Shown: positions 1 to 12,088, counted from the first letter of the stretch. The stretch: 64,000 nucleotides of DNA from Gigaspora margarita (GCA_009809945.1 WTPW01001004.1:26846-90845), one strand, 5' to 3'. Notes: generated by a model not told the origin, from the letters alone. A program made the numbers and translations.

Positions 1-90
1 TACAAATAAAGTACTAATCATTATCTAACCAACAGTAAGTATGGACATGTTTGTATCATTCTTTTTTTCAAAAAATAGATTTTAATTATG

Positions 91-494
91 TATGGCGCAG
101 GACATCTATACTCAACAGTTACATGAAGTGTTTCAAATTTTCAAATGGCTATAACTTTAATCTAAGAAGTTTTAAAAAAATCTGACCAGTAACTTTATAG
201 CACTATATCAGCTCTACATATATGCAAATATCTTTTTAAACTCTCATCACTGTGAAAATTGAAATTTTATATATATATTTATAAATTTACATATAAAATT
301 TCGATTTTCAAATCACTAAAACTTTTTACAGTAAAATGAGATTTTAAAAAGATATTTGGCATATATTTAGAGCTGATATAGCTCTATAAAGTTACTGGTC
401 AGATTTTTTTGACATTTCTTAGATAAAAAGTTATAGTCATTTGAAAAATTGAAACACTTCGTGTAACTGTTGAGTATAGATGTCTTGCACCATA
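91..494. repeat. Imperfect palindrome, about 400 bp
   Basis: The left arm beginning tatggcgcaggacatctata is matched in reverse complement by the arm ending tagatgtcttgcaccata, and pairing continues almost to a centre near 292. The whole unit could fold into one long hairpin. It has no reading frame and no clear target duplication. This looks like a foldback element or MITE; its class is unknown. Confidence 0.8.
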
Positions 495-1319
495 AACATT
501 TTGTCAATCTTCTGGGAAATATGACGACTTTTTCTTCAGAAAGGCTAATTTTACGTTTTTAGAGAATGGTATATCTTAATAGTTTTTAAATTAGCTTAGT
601 GAAATTTATATATTTCATATAAACGCACATTCATTCCCGGTGTCACCATAATGTTCGTAATGTTAAGGATTTTTAGGGGTGTAGAGCATTTTATTTAGAA
701 AACCGCCATATTAACTAAATTGTAATTATAAGTTATATTTTAATTTACTAGATTTTTGCTCCTAAAAATTTTTAAGAATTCCATCACTTAATTTAATGAT
801 TATAATAGTTCTTCACTAACATAATTTTGCGGTACGTATATAAAGGTAGTTTATTAGCCGAAGTATATATTTAAAAATAAGATATTCGAGTTTGTAATTA
901 TAATATACTATATATTATGACTGCATCTTAAGCTTCATTAATATAGTTGAATAAATACATCAAATATCATTTATTACTGTTTTATTAGCATACTTTAAAA
1001 CGGGTACAGGTCACGCATAAAATAAGTTTACTAATCAATTAATTAAAATGATTTTAAAGTTCAAAAAACTTACCATCAATGTTCAAAAATTAACATATTT
1101 TGGGGATAAGTAGAAGGTTTAGAATTATGTTTGTAATTCAAGTTTTATGAAATGAAACTTTATTAAAATATAATTTTTGTAAAAAAATATATCACTATAT
1201 TATCAGAATAGATTACTCAATGCTTTTATAAACTACTTAATTTAATATGTTATGTAAAGCTAGATAATAAAAGTTCGAATAATTTTGGCCTTTTCTCTTA
1301 ACAATTTATAATAACATTT
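495..1319. other. AT-rich stretch without a recognised gene
   Basis: No open frame of useful length and no convincing repeat structure seen. A segment near 1260-1310 (agataataaaagttcgaata) resembles the sequence just after 2240, so the 45-bp array downstream may be part of a longer direct repeat. Confidence 0.5.
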
Positions 1320-1436
1320 AAAATTTTAATTAAATTTCATAACAATGTCTATATATTGTAAATTAAAATTTTAATTAAATTTCATAACACTGTCTATATA
1401 TTGTAAATTAAAATTTTAATTAAATTTCATAACAAT
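1320..1436. repeat. 45-bp tandem repeat, about 2.6 copies
   Basis: Units start at 1320, 1365 and 1410 and contain aaaattttaattaaatttca followed by tgtctatatattgtaaatt. The third unit is cut short by the element that starts at 1437, and its remainder (actatatattgtaaatt) reappears just right of that element. Confidence 0.85.
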
Positions 1437-1490
1437 AAGGCCATGCAAAGTTAATTTTTCGTTTTGCATAACCCGCCGACCCAATTTTCC

Positions 1491-1521
<31 letters not shown>

Positions 1522-2101
1522 TTTTTAAATATTATTTTTTTAAAAAAAAAAGAAAAAAAAAATCCGACCCGCTGATCGAAATTTTGAAACACCAGATTAG
1601 GCCACGCAAGTTGATTTTTCGTTTTGCATTACATGGAATTAAAACTTCGGGACGGACGGGAGTTTTTTTTTTTTTTTTTTTGTATTTTTTTTTTTTAATT
1701 TAATATACTGCAAATAGAATAATGATCACGTTTAAGGTTATACAGTCATCCTCCTCTATAATCACGCAGTTTGTTTTACATAAAAAAGATGTGATTATAA
1801 AATTTTAATAGTAATGTGATTATATAAAGTTTTTTTAATAAATAAATTGCCAATAATTTTTCAAAAAATAGTGCTTATAAAGAGGGTGTGACTATATAGG
1901 AGGTGACTGTAGAGGAGGACGACTGTACAAGGTTAATTTTTCATTTTGACAACAAGGAATCAAAAAATTGGGCCGGCAGTCATATTTTTCCTGTCAGTCC
2001 TATCGGACAATTACGGGAAATTAAGGTCTCCATCGGGTGGCACCGGATTAAAGTTGCGTGAAAAATAGATGTCAAAAATCGAACAATTGGCACAATTGGG
2101 A

Positions 2102-2144
<43 letters not shown>

Positions 2145-2229
2145 AAAAAATGGGTCGGCGGGTAATGCAAAACGAAAAATCAACTTTGCGTGGCCTTATG
2201 CAAAACGAAAAATTAACTTTGTGTGGCCT
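1437..2229. mobile_element. Inverted-repeat element inserted in the tandem array
   Basis: The left end (aggccatgcaaagttaattt) is the reverse complement of the right end (aaattaactttgtgtggcct). A second copy of the same end motif lies inside each end (about 1597-1630 and 2165-2195). Long A and T runs sit next to the ends. The element interrupts the third 45-bp unit, with aat on both sides (1434-1436 and 2230-2232), suggesting a 3-bp target duplication. A diverged relative of its interior lies at 14805-15165. No transposase is present. Confidence 0.7.
1743..1925. mobile_element. Small TA-flanked MITE (CAGTCATCCTCC ends)
   Basis: The left end cagtcatcctcctctataat is mirrored by the right end agaggaggacgactg, with TA on each side, as for Tc1/mariner-type elements. 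The interior repeats gtgattataaa-type motifs. It sits inside the 1437-2229 element, so it arrived later. The 1.1-kb palindrome at 31186-32277 has the same terminal sequence. Confidence 0.8.
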
Positions 2230-2450
2230 AATGACTATATATTGTAAATTAGATAATAAAGTTCAAACAATTCCGAATAAACTTGGCTTTTTATTTTTTA
2301 AACAATAAAAATTTCATCTATTATGACGACATACGTGTGTAATTGCCTTATTTAGAGTAGGTCATCTGATTGATGCACTACTATTTATAGCCTATGTTAC
2401 ATAACAATTTTTTAAATTCTTTTCACTTCTGCACTATCTTGCACTATCTC

Positions 2451-3980
2451 ATGGCATCTAAAATATTTATGGGCGATATGCCCGAATTAATGGAAAATAT
2501 TCTTAATAATTTGGATAAAGAAATTTATTCCTTATACTCATGCGCACTTGTGAACCGATATTGGTGCAAAATGTCAATTCCTATTCTTTGGCAAGATCCA
2601 TTTTCATTCGATCGAAGGCCTTTATTCATTTCTAACTATTTTTCGTCTCTTGGTGAATACGAAAAAATTATTTTAAAAGAATGTGGGATAAATGAAGAAT
2701 TTTCCAAAACAATATTTGATTATACAAGATTCATAAAGGCTCTTGATATACGTCGTTTAGATTTTCAAGTTGAAAAATGGATCGAACTCGTGCTTGTTAA
2801 TTCAAATTCACTTAACGACAACAGATTGAAGCATAACATAATTATTGACATAGCTAATTTATTGCTCAAATTATTAATTGAAAATGGTGCCACTTTGCAT
2901 AATTTTGATTTATGTTTTTCAAGATGTGAATATAAGCCAGAGATCTTTTACGTATTAGAACAAAATGAGCAATTTCTCTCGCAACTTCAATATCTATCTT
3001 TAAGTGCAACCAAATCCAACCACATTGAAAGTGCTACTACATGGTTAAGAGCCGTTGCAAAATATACAACAAAAATTATTAGTTTGGAGATTGAAGATTT
3101 TTATCCTTATTATAATCCACAAATATTTCATGCTCTTATAAACGTTATTAAATCACAGGAACAACTTAGGCTGTTTGGAATAGCTGGATTAAAGTTCTTT
3201 ACAGAAGTTCATGGCATGATTTCAGCTTTAGAGAGTCAAAAAAACTCATTACAAGAAGTTATCATCGATTCTTGTGCATTTAATGAAGAGTTCGATGTAC
3301 TGAAACATTGTAAAAACTTAGAAACACTTCGTATTAAGTATTGTGATCAAGAACTGTTGAAACTGTCGAAAATATTAGATCCTAAAATTATCAATAAAAT
3401 TAGCACACTAGAGTTAATTTGTTTCCAAATTGATGATATAGCATTAATATTAGAAAAGTTTGGCAAATTACTACAACGATTAAAACTTGTATTATATGGC
3501 GATAAAAGTCAGGAATACACTTTATTACTAGAAGCACTTAAGTCATTCTGCCCAAACATTATATACCTTGACATTAGGAATGTTAAATTTTCCACACAAC
3601 TCATAGAGCTCATTAGTGATTTACAAAAACTTCAATTTCTTTCGTTACGGTGCTATACTGACGGCATACCGAAGGAGGTATTGAAAAAGCGAGATATTCA
3701 GTTTTCAGAATTATTGCCGTTAACATTGCAATATCTTGACTTGGTTAATTGGTTAGGACCATATACAGATATTTTGCTCAATCATTGCAATGTACCTTTA
3801 AAAAAGTTGTTAATTTATAAAATTTATAGCGAGAAAGCACTAATCGAATTTTGCATACGTAACAAAACTTTGAAATACGTGGGTATATACAATGATTTGG
3901 ATTTAGATGATAATATTAGAAAGGAAGTGGAAGCATATGTTGAATTGGTACCATTTCGACATATTATTGATTATTATTAA
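2451..3980 (+). CDS. F-box protein with leucine-rich C-terminal region
   Basis: A single uninterrupted frame of 509 codons. The protein opens MASKIFMGDMPELMENILNN and runs into ALVNRYWCKMSIPILW, which is the F-box helix pattern (residues about 6-50); F-box domains bind Skp1 in SCF ubiquitin ligases. The rest holds irregular leucine-rich segments (LQYLSLSA, LETLRIKYC, LQRLKLVLY, IIYLDIRNV, LQFLSLRCY, LQYLDLVNW), as expected for a substrate-binding region. An upstream in-frame ATG at 2394 exists, but the ATG at 2451 begins the conserved MASKI motif, which also starts the decayed copy at 4367. No introns are needed. Proteins of this kind form a very large family in arbuscular mycorrhizal fungi. 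The specific target is unknown. Confidence 0.9.
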   Translation: MASKIFMGDMPELMENILNNLDKEIYSLYSCALVNRYWCKMSIPILWQDPFSFDRRPLFISNYFSSLGEYEKIILKECGINEEFSKTIFDYTRFIKALDIRRLDFQVEKWIELVLVNSNSLNDNRLKHNIIIDIANLLLKLLIENGATLHNFDLCFSRCEYKPEIFYVLEQNEQFLSQLQYLSLSATKSNHIESATTWLRAVAKYTTKIISLEIEDFYPYYNPQIFHALINVIKSQEQLRLFGIAGLKFFTEVHGMISALESQKNSLQEVIIDSCAFNEEFDVLKHCKNLETLRIKYCDQELLKLSKILDPKIINKISTLELICFQIDDIALILEKFGKLLQRLKLVLYGDKSQEYTLLLEALKSFCPNIIYLDIRNVKFSTQLIELISDLQKLQFLSLRCYTDGIPKEVLKKRDIQFSELLPLTLQYLDLVNWLGPYTDILLNHCNVPLKKLLIYKIYSEKALIEFCIRNKTLKYVGIYNDLDLDDNIRKEVEAYVELVPFRHIIDYY

Positions 3981-4199
3981 TTTCTATAAATTTATTTTAT
4001 TTGTGGACCAACAAAATTTTATGCTATTTTGTTAATGCAGTAATGTGGTTAAGCAGACTAAAATTTTAAAAATCACAAAAATTAAAATCTAAAATTATAA
4101 TAAAGTCGACCAAATTCTCAAATGCGGGCCCAAATATTTACAACCTATAAACATTTGGATTTTATCAGCCAGATAACATACATTTAACATATTTTACCA

Positions 4200-4940
4200 G
4201 TTACAGTATTCGTACGTATGTACGTTTTCGATTATTTGATTAAAGTAGATCATCTGATTGGTCAATTATTACTGTCCTTTTAATAAGGTATGCTGCATAA
4301 CAATAACGATAAAAAAAGTTTATCTTTCATAAAATCCTTCCATTCTTATTAATATGAAATTAACTCATGGCATCAAAAATACTTATGAACGTTATACCCG
4401 AATTAGTAGAGAATATTCTTAAGAAGTTGAATAATTAATTTTATTCTTTATACTAGCAAGTCGACATTGTTGCAAAATGTCAATTCCAATGATCATTCAA
4501 ACAAAGACTCTTATTCAAATATTTGCGCTTTTTGTCGACGGACGAATTTCTCCAAATTATCTAATTATGCAAGTTTTTAAAGACACTTGATCTATTTTTT
4601 TATAAAGTAAAAAAATGGGTCGACCTCGAATCTGATTAATTAAATCGACATACATATCATAAACCATTTGTAATTTTATGAATGCCATGAATGCTTAAAG
4701 CATTAAAGATCTAACATATCTCGATTTTTCAGTTAACTCTTGGGGACTATAAAAAAAGCATGCATTTTGAAAAGATATACACTTATAGAAGTTGGATTAT
4801 TTTTATAACCTATTTCATATTTTAATTCAAAATTATAAAAACGCCTACAATATTTATTTTTTCCAAACTGTATCTAGAGCTGTGTTAAGAATTGATCATT
4901 GTTAATACATTTATGTTTAACGTTATGCATTTTCAAATTA
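4200..4940 (+). pseudogene. Decayed F-box paralogue
   Basis: From 4367 the sequence reads MASKILMNVIPELVENILKK and then meets a stop after LNN. Shifted frames continue with FYSLY and a KCQFQ-like remnant of the CKMSIP motif. Further fragments (for example ILIQNYKNAYNIYFFQTVS, about 4814-4874) look like F-box family leucine-rich sequence. The region upstream (tagatcatctgattggtcaa, then a gcataacaat stretch) also matches the upstream region of the intact gene at 2357-2406. This points to duplication of gene plus promoter followed by decay. The 3' limit is uncertain. Confidence 0.7.
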
Positions 4941-6370
4941 GACGTTAAAATAATATTTTAGCTAGCTAGCAAAGTTCTAAGACTTGTGAGCTGAGAATTA
5001 TATATTATGTTTAGAACAGTATTTAATATATGAGTCAGTTTTATTATATTTTAGATTTTAATTTTATAATTTGGCCAACTTAATTACATTAGCAATAGTA
5101 CGCCTATAGTTCTAAATACAATATTATAATTTATATAAAGGATGAAACTTTTATTATTACAATTTTAGTGATTTATTGGAAAACTAAGAATTATATTAGA
5201 AGTAAATTTTTTTTATTGACAGAGATATATAAAATTTAAGATAATCTAAAAAAAATTTTTATAGTAAAAGTTCCAAAACATAAACTTTAAACATTCATTG
5301 TTACACCAAAGTTTTTTAATAATTTTAAAAAAAATTTCAAATAAAGTTATAAAACAGAATTAATAGTATATTTTTTGCATTGAAAGTATATAGCTATAAT
5401 TAATATTTAAAATTTTACTAAATAAATTTAAAATTTTAAAATCAACACCTGCAAATTTGCCTGCATTACAATTTAAGGGAAAATAGTGGGTCAAATTTTG
5501 ATAATTTTTAAAGATTGAGTCTATGAAAGTTTAGAGTCAAAAACCTAATATTACTATTAAATAGCTAAATTATTAATTGTACTGATATTTTTTTCTTCTT
5601 TTTTTTTAAAAAAAAAAATGTCTTTAAAATATTAATAAAAAAAATCATTTTAAAATATTGTTTGTTAATAAAAAAATTATCTTTATAATATTGTTTGTTA
5701 ATAAAATAATGTAAATATCTTCAAATGACATTATTTCTAATGAGGAGAGTCTATACTATCACTAAAAGTTTTTTTGATAAAAAAAATACTCAGAGGAAAA
5801 ATTTTTTTGAAAAAAATAATTCCTTTAATAAAAGTTTCAATATTAATAATATCAAGAAAATAGATTTTCTGTGAATTTATTTCTCAAGATCTTTACCAAA
5901 GTAGTAAGCTAGAAATATTTTCTTACCAAAAATTTGGCTGTCAATTTATTAACCCAATCAAATATCTATCAACATCTAAAGAAGGAATTGTATTAATTAT
6001 TATATTAATGAATAGGACATCCAGACTTAGTATTTTCAAATGTAAATATTTATTATAAATAGTTTACATTAAGGTGTTTTAAAGCAGCCTTTTCAAACTA
6101 TGTGATGAGGTATATAATTTAAAAACAATTTTAAAAAAATTAAAAATATATTTTTTAATTTATCTGTGATTTCTATTTATGCATTATTAAAGAAATGAAC
6201 AGCTTGTACAAGACAGTATTTTTTCAATTCAGTTGTAGCAAAATCAAACATCACTAATAAATTTTCTTATTGAGTTCAAATTGACTTAATTTTAATAACT
6301 AGCTTTCTAGATGAAGACTTTAAGACTTTAATTAAATTAGTTACATAATGGCATAAATATGCAATATATA
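4941..6370. other. AT-rich stretch without a recognised gene
   Basis: Dense A/T runs and short direct repeats (for example the aaaatattgtttgttaataa pair near 5650-5705). No open frame or splice-linked coding segment seen. Confidence 0.5.
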
Positions 6371-6466
6371 GTAGCCTATCATAATATTGTAGACACTTTT
6401 AAAAATTTATATAGAGCTAAATTTATAAGATATTAAGCTAAAAATAAAAATATAAATTTATCAATC

Positions 6467-7679
6467 TAGGGATGCACCAGTCCAGTCTGGTCTGTCCTGG
6501 TCCTAGTAGACCATTATCATTGTATTTTTGATCCTGGTCCCAGTCTGTCCATGGTCCAAAATGGTCCTTAATAAATAAATTTTATTGGTCATAAATGATA
6601 TAATTACTTACTGTCAGATGTAAACAAACATCATATGATCTGTGTTATACCTAGTGATATGGGCTGATGCCAAACTCTCGGGCCGACCCACCTGTCAAAA
6701 TTACTCAACCTGGTCAGCTAGGCCAACCATATTTTTTAAAAAAAATTTTGGCCTATAATCGCATAATTTGGTCTCTTTTTCAATGCGAAAATGGCTAGAA
6801 TTACTCACGATACTTATCACTATTTTTGATCACTAGAAAATCACATCTAAGGAGGTGCTTGAGAACATTCATTCATATCTAAAGTTACTATCTATCTGAA
6901 GTTGCAACTTTAGATATATAAAGATGCACCTAACCAGAATTATATGTATGAAGATCTAATTTCAGGGCTTAATTTTAGTCAGATCAACTTTATATATCTA
7001 AAGTTGCAACTTCAGATAGATAGTAACTTTAGATACGACATATACATGATTAAAATTCATTGTTGAATAAAAATAAATAATAATTTAGCCTCATATAATT
7101 TAAAAATAAATAAAAATTAGGCTGAATTATATTTTAAACTATATTATATTAAAAAAATATATTTATAAAAAAACATCGTTCAATAAAAATAAGCCATCGA
7201 AATAGAATTATAAAATACATATTTAAAAAAATTATCGTCCAATAAAAAATGTTGAAATATAATTATCACATGTATGTCAATTCAAGTAATTCTGTGCTGA
7301 ATATTAACTAAAAAGACCTATAATCAAAAATTAATCCAGAAAAACCAGAATTAGGAAATAAAAAAAGTATTTGCATCATTTTTTATCTTATTCTTTCATG
7401 CATTTCTATTGGTCAAGAAATAATCCAGCTATACATTGGCCAGGCTGGCCCACAGAAGTACGGGTCGACCTTCGACCCGCCCGCCCGCTCGGCCGATGGG
7501 CTGGGGTCAGCCCATATCACTAGTTATACCTGATCAAGCAATTTGATTGGGTGATATGAATATCACAGTTTGTTTACAAGGACTGGTCCAGGACCAGTCC
7601 CAAACAGGACCAATAAGACCTTGAAACTGTTGAAAAGACCAGCTCTGGACTGGTCTTTTTCAGGACTGGTGCATCCCTA
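6467..7679. mobile_element. Non-autonomous hAT-like element
   Basis: The ends are tagggatgcaccagtcc and ggactggtgcatcccta, perfect inverse copies. Subterminal ggtcc/ggacc-rich repeats lie next to both ends. The flanking 8-mers (tatcaatc and attaaatc) agree at only five of eight positions, so the target duplication is decayed or absent. The interior contains a second element (6652-7522) and no transposase. Confidence 0.75.
6652..7522. mobile_element. Nested non-autonomous hAT-like element with 8-bp TSD
   Basis: The ends are tagtgatatgggctg and cagcccatatcacta. The perfect 8-bp duplication gttatacc flanks the element at 6644-6651 and 7523-7530. GC-rich subterminal stretches (gggccgacccacc, ggtcgacc, cccgcccgc) contrast with the AT-rich centre, which also carries an internal inverted pair (about 6880-6925 and 6985-7035). 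No reading frame. Confidence 0.9.
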
Positions 7680-8339
7680 ATTAAATCTATATCTTTTAAT
7701 AAAAAAAAGGTTTATAAAATTCTATGCAATACTTTTTAAAATAATTAGATTTTAGTAAATTTTAGAATTTTTATTTTTGTGATTTGCTAATTTTCAATAT
7801 AGTTTTATAGTACACAAATTACTAAATATAGTAATATATAAACTTAATTTTTTATGAAGGAAACTAGCAATTTTTTTTAATAAAATTATTTAGCATAACA
7901 AATTGTATATATTCTGAAAGTTTTATAATTTTTAAAAATTTATTTACTAAATTACTATATATAGTAATAAAATTACTATATTTAGTAATTTGTTAATTTT
8001 AATTTAATAATTTGATTTTAATATTTAAAAATAATAACTAATTTAATATTTTTTCAAATTTTATAAAAACTTGTAATTATATATAATTTGTTATGCTGAA
8101 TAATTTTTACTTAATTTTGAAATTTAGTTAACTTAATAAAAAATTAACTTTTACTATATACATATTATTTTAATTATTTTTTTAATATTATAATTTTTGC
8201 AATTATGTAACATTTACAAATTTAAATAATTCTAATTATTTTAAAAAGTAAATTTATATTTTTATTTTTAGCTTAATATCTTATAAATTTAGCTCTATAT
8301 AAATTTTTAAAAAGTGTCTACAATATTATGGTAGTCCAC

Positions 8340-9286
8340 TGTAGAATATAAGTTATCTTATAGAAGTAGCTATTATCCCAATAATCATGCTTGTAATAAT
8401 AGTATAGCTATAATATAACTAAAACATATATATAATAACTTTATCATGTATTGTTACTTCAATTGAATTTAAAAACTTTTAGAATGAATATGCACTAAGT
8501 GGATTTAGAATCAACTTTCAGTTAGTTCCAAATTCTTTAATGAATTGAATTGAATTAAAATTTCATTTCAATTTAAGTGCTGCATAAATATTTAAAATTT
8601 AATCATAATTTATATCAACATTATACAGATGCCAAAGCATTTCAATTATGCTTGCATTAATGAATATTACTTTTACATATCTAAAATATTGTACTCTAAT
8701 TTTATCTAAATACATATTAAAATCTATCAAACAACTTTACTTTCATAATTCTCATTCATATTATTTCTGTTAAATTCATCAAATTAGTAGCAAAATTTTT
8801 TAAAATATATTCATTTTACCTATCAAGTTAACTTATCAAGACTAAGTAATATTAGCTCATTACATTTTAATTCGTTGACAAAAATATTATATAGTATATC
8901 TAAATTTTAGCAAATTTAAATCAACTCAGTTGATATAACTCTTATTTTAACAATCAATTTGTTAAATCTTAAAAACCTGAACAATACTTTCATATCTTAA
9001 AATTTATGCACTTTAAAATTAGTGATCAACATAACCTGGCACAAACATGAAGCCAGAGCTGATAATTTTTTGCATTTCACAGAATGCCACAGAAATCACA
9101 AAATTGGGTACAGAATGTGGTACAGATAGTGCAGAATTCTCACGGAATGCATAGTGGTCATAGTATAAATAAGGAAGTGCAGTAAATCACATAATTTTCT
9201 AGGGGGTGCCTATCTATCACGTCCTATATATATATAGTATAAACAGCCAATAATATTGAAGCAAAATCGATTATTAGTTAATTGCA
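8340..9286. other. AT-rich stretch without a recognised gene
   Basis: Nothing coding or clearly structured. A short direct-repeat zone with acagaatg/cagaattc words lies at about 9080-9150. Confidence 0.45.
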
Positions 9287-9290
9287 GATA

Positions 9291-9621
9291 GTTGCTACAT
9301 AGGAAAGTCTAAATTCTATTATAACAATCAATAATTATTGATTAAGTAAATGTGTTTAGAAGATCAAAATACACATACTCTAAAATTTTATTAAATTTAA
9401 GAATTATTTATTATCTAACTTTTAATTTTTATGTTTGTCAAATATATTTTTTTAAAAAATTTTAATTGTTCATAGAATGTAAAAATCAAAAGTCAATTAA
9501 TTAAAAATATTCTAATACTTATGAAAATTTTGTAGTAAATGTATTTTGATCTTCTAAATATATTTATTAATCGATTTTAATCGATTTGCTTAGTAAAATT
9601 TAGACTTTACTATGTAGTAAC
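9291..9621. repeat. Palindromic element, about 330 bp
   Basis: The left arm gttgctacataggaaagtct pairs with the right arm ending gactttactatgtagtaac, and tcttctaaa/tttagaaga-type sequence inside both arms also pairs. Words such as attttactaagtaaa and gaagatcaaaatacatttac recur in the palindromes at 31186-32277 and 57099-57383, so these appear to be one dispersed family. Confidence 0.65.
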
Positions 9622-9800
9622 TTTTGTCGATTGTGGGGTAGCTTATTTTCAGATCAAAGCCATTTTTGAGTTTTATAAAATTTGATTGGTCAACAGTCCT
9701 ATACTAGGAGGGGGTCAGAATCTATGTAAACCCTAATTACATACTTTACTGCACTTCTCTAAGATTTTTTTTATATAAATGTAATAATAACACCAACAAT

Positions 9801-10909
9801 TAGTGTTTAAAATTCAAATCTAAAGTTATGTTCTCAAAAGAGCATAATTTAAATTTTTATTGTTCTCAAAAACTTTTTAGTATTCATTATATACTAAATA
9901 TATAGAACATTAATTTTTAAAAAATGTTCATATTATATACTTACAATTTACACACTAAGTTCATGCTTATCTATTAATAATTTTTTAAACATTGCATATG
10001 ATTCTTTATATTTTTTCAATATAACACAATGTATTATATGATTCAATTTCTAATAATTTTGTTAAAACTTCAAGTGCTTTTCATATTTGCTTATGAAAAA
10101 AACAAGCTTTTCTATAATATTTTACTGATGCTACTATTGGTTAATGCAATAAATTAGAATCCAATTACTTTGTTATTTAACTATTTAAACTTTGTACTAA
10201 CAATACTTTGTGTCTTTTTACTTTCTTAGTATTGGCATATTATTTGATTCAAATCATCTATATATAAGTCTACACAATAATAATACCCTCTATATACTTA
10301 TGGTTAATGAATGTTTTATTTTAAAAATCTTTAAAGGCTATTTCTCTAAATATTTATTGTTATCTATATTATACAACTTTAAATATATATGATATATAGT
10401 ACATATGGGGTAAGTCAATAGAAATCAAGCAAATTATTTTAGTACCTTTTTTAAAAGTTTAAATCAAGATAATTTAATAAAAACTTGATCAAATTTAATA
10501 ATTTTTTAAAAATTAATTCTATAGGTTTATAAAATTAATTTAAAAAATTTTATCAAATTTATTAAATTTTTGTTAAGTTATTTCTGTTCAAAGTTTCAAA
10601 AAAATTTTATTATAAAAAATTTGCTTGATTTTTATTGACTCACCCCCATATATACATATATATGTACATATATATAATTATGCATAATTTGTCACAATCA
10701 AATCACATTATCAAATTGATTTACATTTTATATAATTTATTGATCTCATTAGTAAATCTAGAACATAAAAATTTTATAAATGTTCTCTTTGAGAACATTT
10801 CAAGAGAATAAAATGTTCTCAAATAAGAGAACCTTTTCTAAATATCAATGTTCTTAAAAAAACTCAAATGTTCATTGAGAACTATAAGAACATTGAATTT
10901 TAAACATTG
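9801..10909. mobile_element. Non-autonomous hAT-like element (tagtgtttaaaattcaa ends)
   Basis: The left end tagtgtttaaaattcaa pairs with the right end ttgaattttaaacattg. The flanking 8-mers ccaacaat and ctgacaat match at six positions, a plausible aged target duplication. Subterminal gttctc/gagaac words are repeated at both ends, as in the element at 12189-13653. It contains the smaller element at 10406-10648. Confidence 0.6.
10406..10648. mobile_element. TA-flanked MITE, 243 bp
   Basis: The ends tggggtaagtcaatagaaat and aatttttattgactcaccccca-type sequence are inverse copies (the tgggg/cccca termini and the agcaaatt/aatttgct subtermini match), with TA on both sides. The AT-rich centre is itself partly self-complementary. 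Nested in the element 9801-10909. Confidence 0.75.
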
Positions 10910-11028
10910 CTGACAATGCAAAATAAATCAAGTTACATATTGTTGTGAGAAAATAATGCTGGAATCAATTAAGTTGTTATTGTTATATTGATGCTAAAAA
11001 AGATAAGTTGATACAAATCAATTAAATT

Positions 11029-11293
11029 GGCCATTGTTATCAAATGGAATTGTATTAAAGCAAAAGGCAAGATTGGAGTAAGTTGGATTTTTTTTTTTGT
11101 TCTTATTATCTTACTATGGGAAGTACTTACCCAGAATATTTTCTAAACATGGAATAGCTTTTATAATGGCCATTGTTATCAAAATGGAATTGTGTTAAAG
11201 ATAAGTGAAGACATTCAAGAAATTGGAGTATATTAGATCTTTTTTTATTCTTACTATTTTACTATGAGAAAGTACTTACCAAAATATTTTCTA
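11029..11293. repeat. Direct duplication, period about 139 bp
   Basis: ggccattgttatcaa at 11029 recurs at 11168. Both copies continue with a ggaattgtattaaag-like segment, a T-rich run, and agtacttacc plus aatattttc. Two diverged tandem copies, no coding signal. Confidence 0.7.
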
Positions 11294-11469
11294 TACTAAT
11301 GAAGTTATACAGTGATAACTAGTAAACTTTAACAAAATTATAAGAATTGGAGTTGAAAAAGAATATAATAAGCAGTAATTTTTTTATTTAAAAAAACTTT
11401 TTTTTATTGATAGTTTTATTTTTTTATTTTCTTTTTTTTTGTAATGAAATGGTCTAAATCTTCTGTCAT

Positions 11470-12080
11470 AGCTTATACAAGAGTTAGAAAACCCAGGTGA
11501 ATTTTGGATTGAGGATGAGGTCATATTTTGTAATTTCTGTAACCATTTGATAGATTGGACACAAAAATCAACTGTTACTAATCATCTCAAAAGTAAAGTA
11601 CATATTTTTAAAAAGGCCTTTTATGAAAATAAACAAAAAAATCATCAGCAAACAATTTATTTTTCTGCTACTGAATTAAAAAAGAAATTATACATGACTT
11701 AGTCTCTGAATATTTAGAATCTCTTAAAACTTTATTTTTTCAAAAACCTGTTTCAATTATTATAGATGAAACAACTGATGACTGTCAACAAAGTGTATTT
11801 AATACACTTTTTGCATATTGTGAAAATACCAAATTAGTTTCAGTAAATTTTCTCACAGCTGTCAATAATTTGACAATTGGTCAAACTGTTATTAGTATTC
11901 TTGCAGATTATAGCATTCCAATTACATTACCTCATCTTTTTTTAACTGATTCTGCAGCATACATGAAAAAATGCTATCATGATAAATTATATCCACTTAT
12001 ACCACAGTTAATACATTCCATGTTGTATCCATATTTTAAATTTAATTGGGTAAAATTATTAAAATATTTTTTATTTTAAT
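11470..12080 (+). pseudogene. Decayed zinc-finger transposase fragment (hAT-like)
   Basis: Reading across frames gives a zinc-finger-like segment (VIFCNFCNHLIDW followed by TNHLKSKVH; C-x2-C then H-x4-H) and then, after a stop and a frame change near 11695, SEYLESLKTLFFQKPVSII followed by DETTDD and LTDSAAYMKK. This is the layout of DNA-binding finger plus the start of a hAT or DUF4371-type catalytic region. The 3' two thirds of a transposase are absent; sequence stops making sense after about 12050, just before an AAT microsatellite. Family assignment is from motif shape only. Confidence 0.6.
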
Positions 12081-12087
12081 TAGTAAT

Positions 12088-12088
12088 A

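Larger units (their letters stand above)
6375..8335. repeat. Long palindrome interrupted by a hAT-like insertion
   Basis: Sequence at about 6375-6460 (cataatattgtagacacttt onwards) pairs in reverse complement with about 8230-8335. Inside, about 7720-7970 pairs with about 7985-8245 (for example agcataacaaattgtatata against the copy near 8075-8095), around a centre near 7975. The left arm is broken at 6467 by the 1.2-kb element ending at 7679. Without it the unit would be a palindrome of roughly 750 bp. No coding capacity. Confidence 0.7.

Noticed and set aside
1464-1703. Lysine/phenylalanine-rich small proteins (also at 2069-2308)
   Set aside because: Products of A and T homopolymers within a transposable element.
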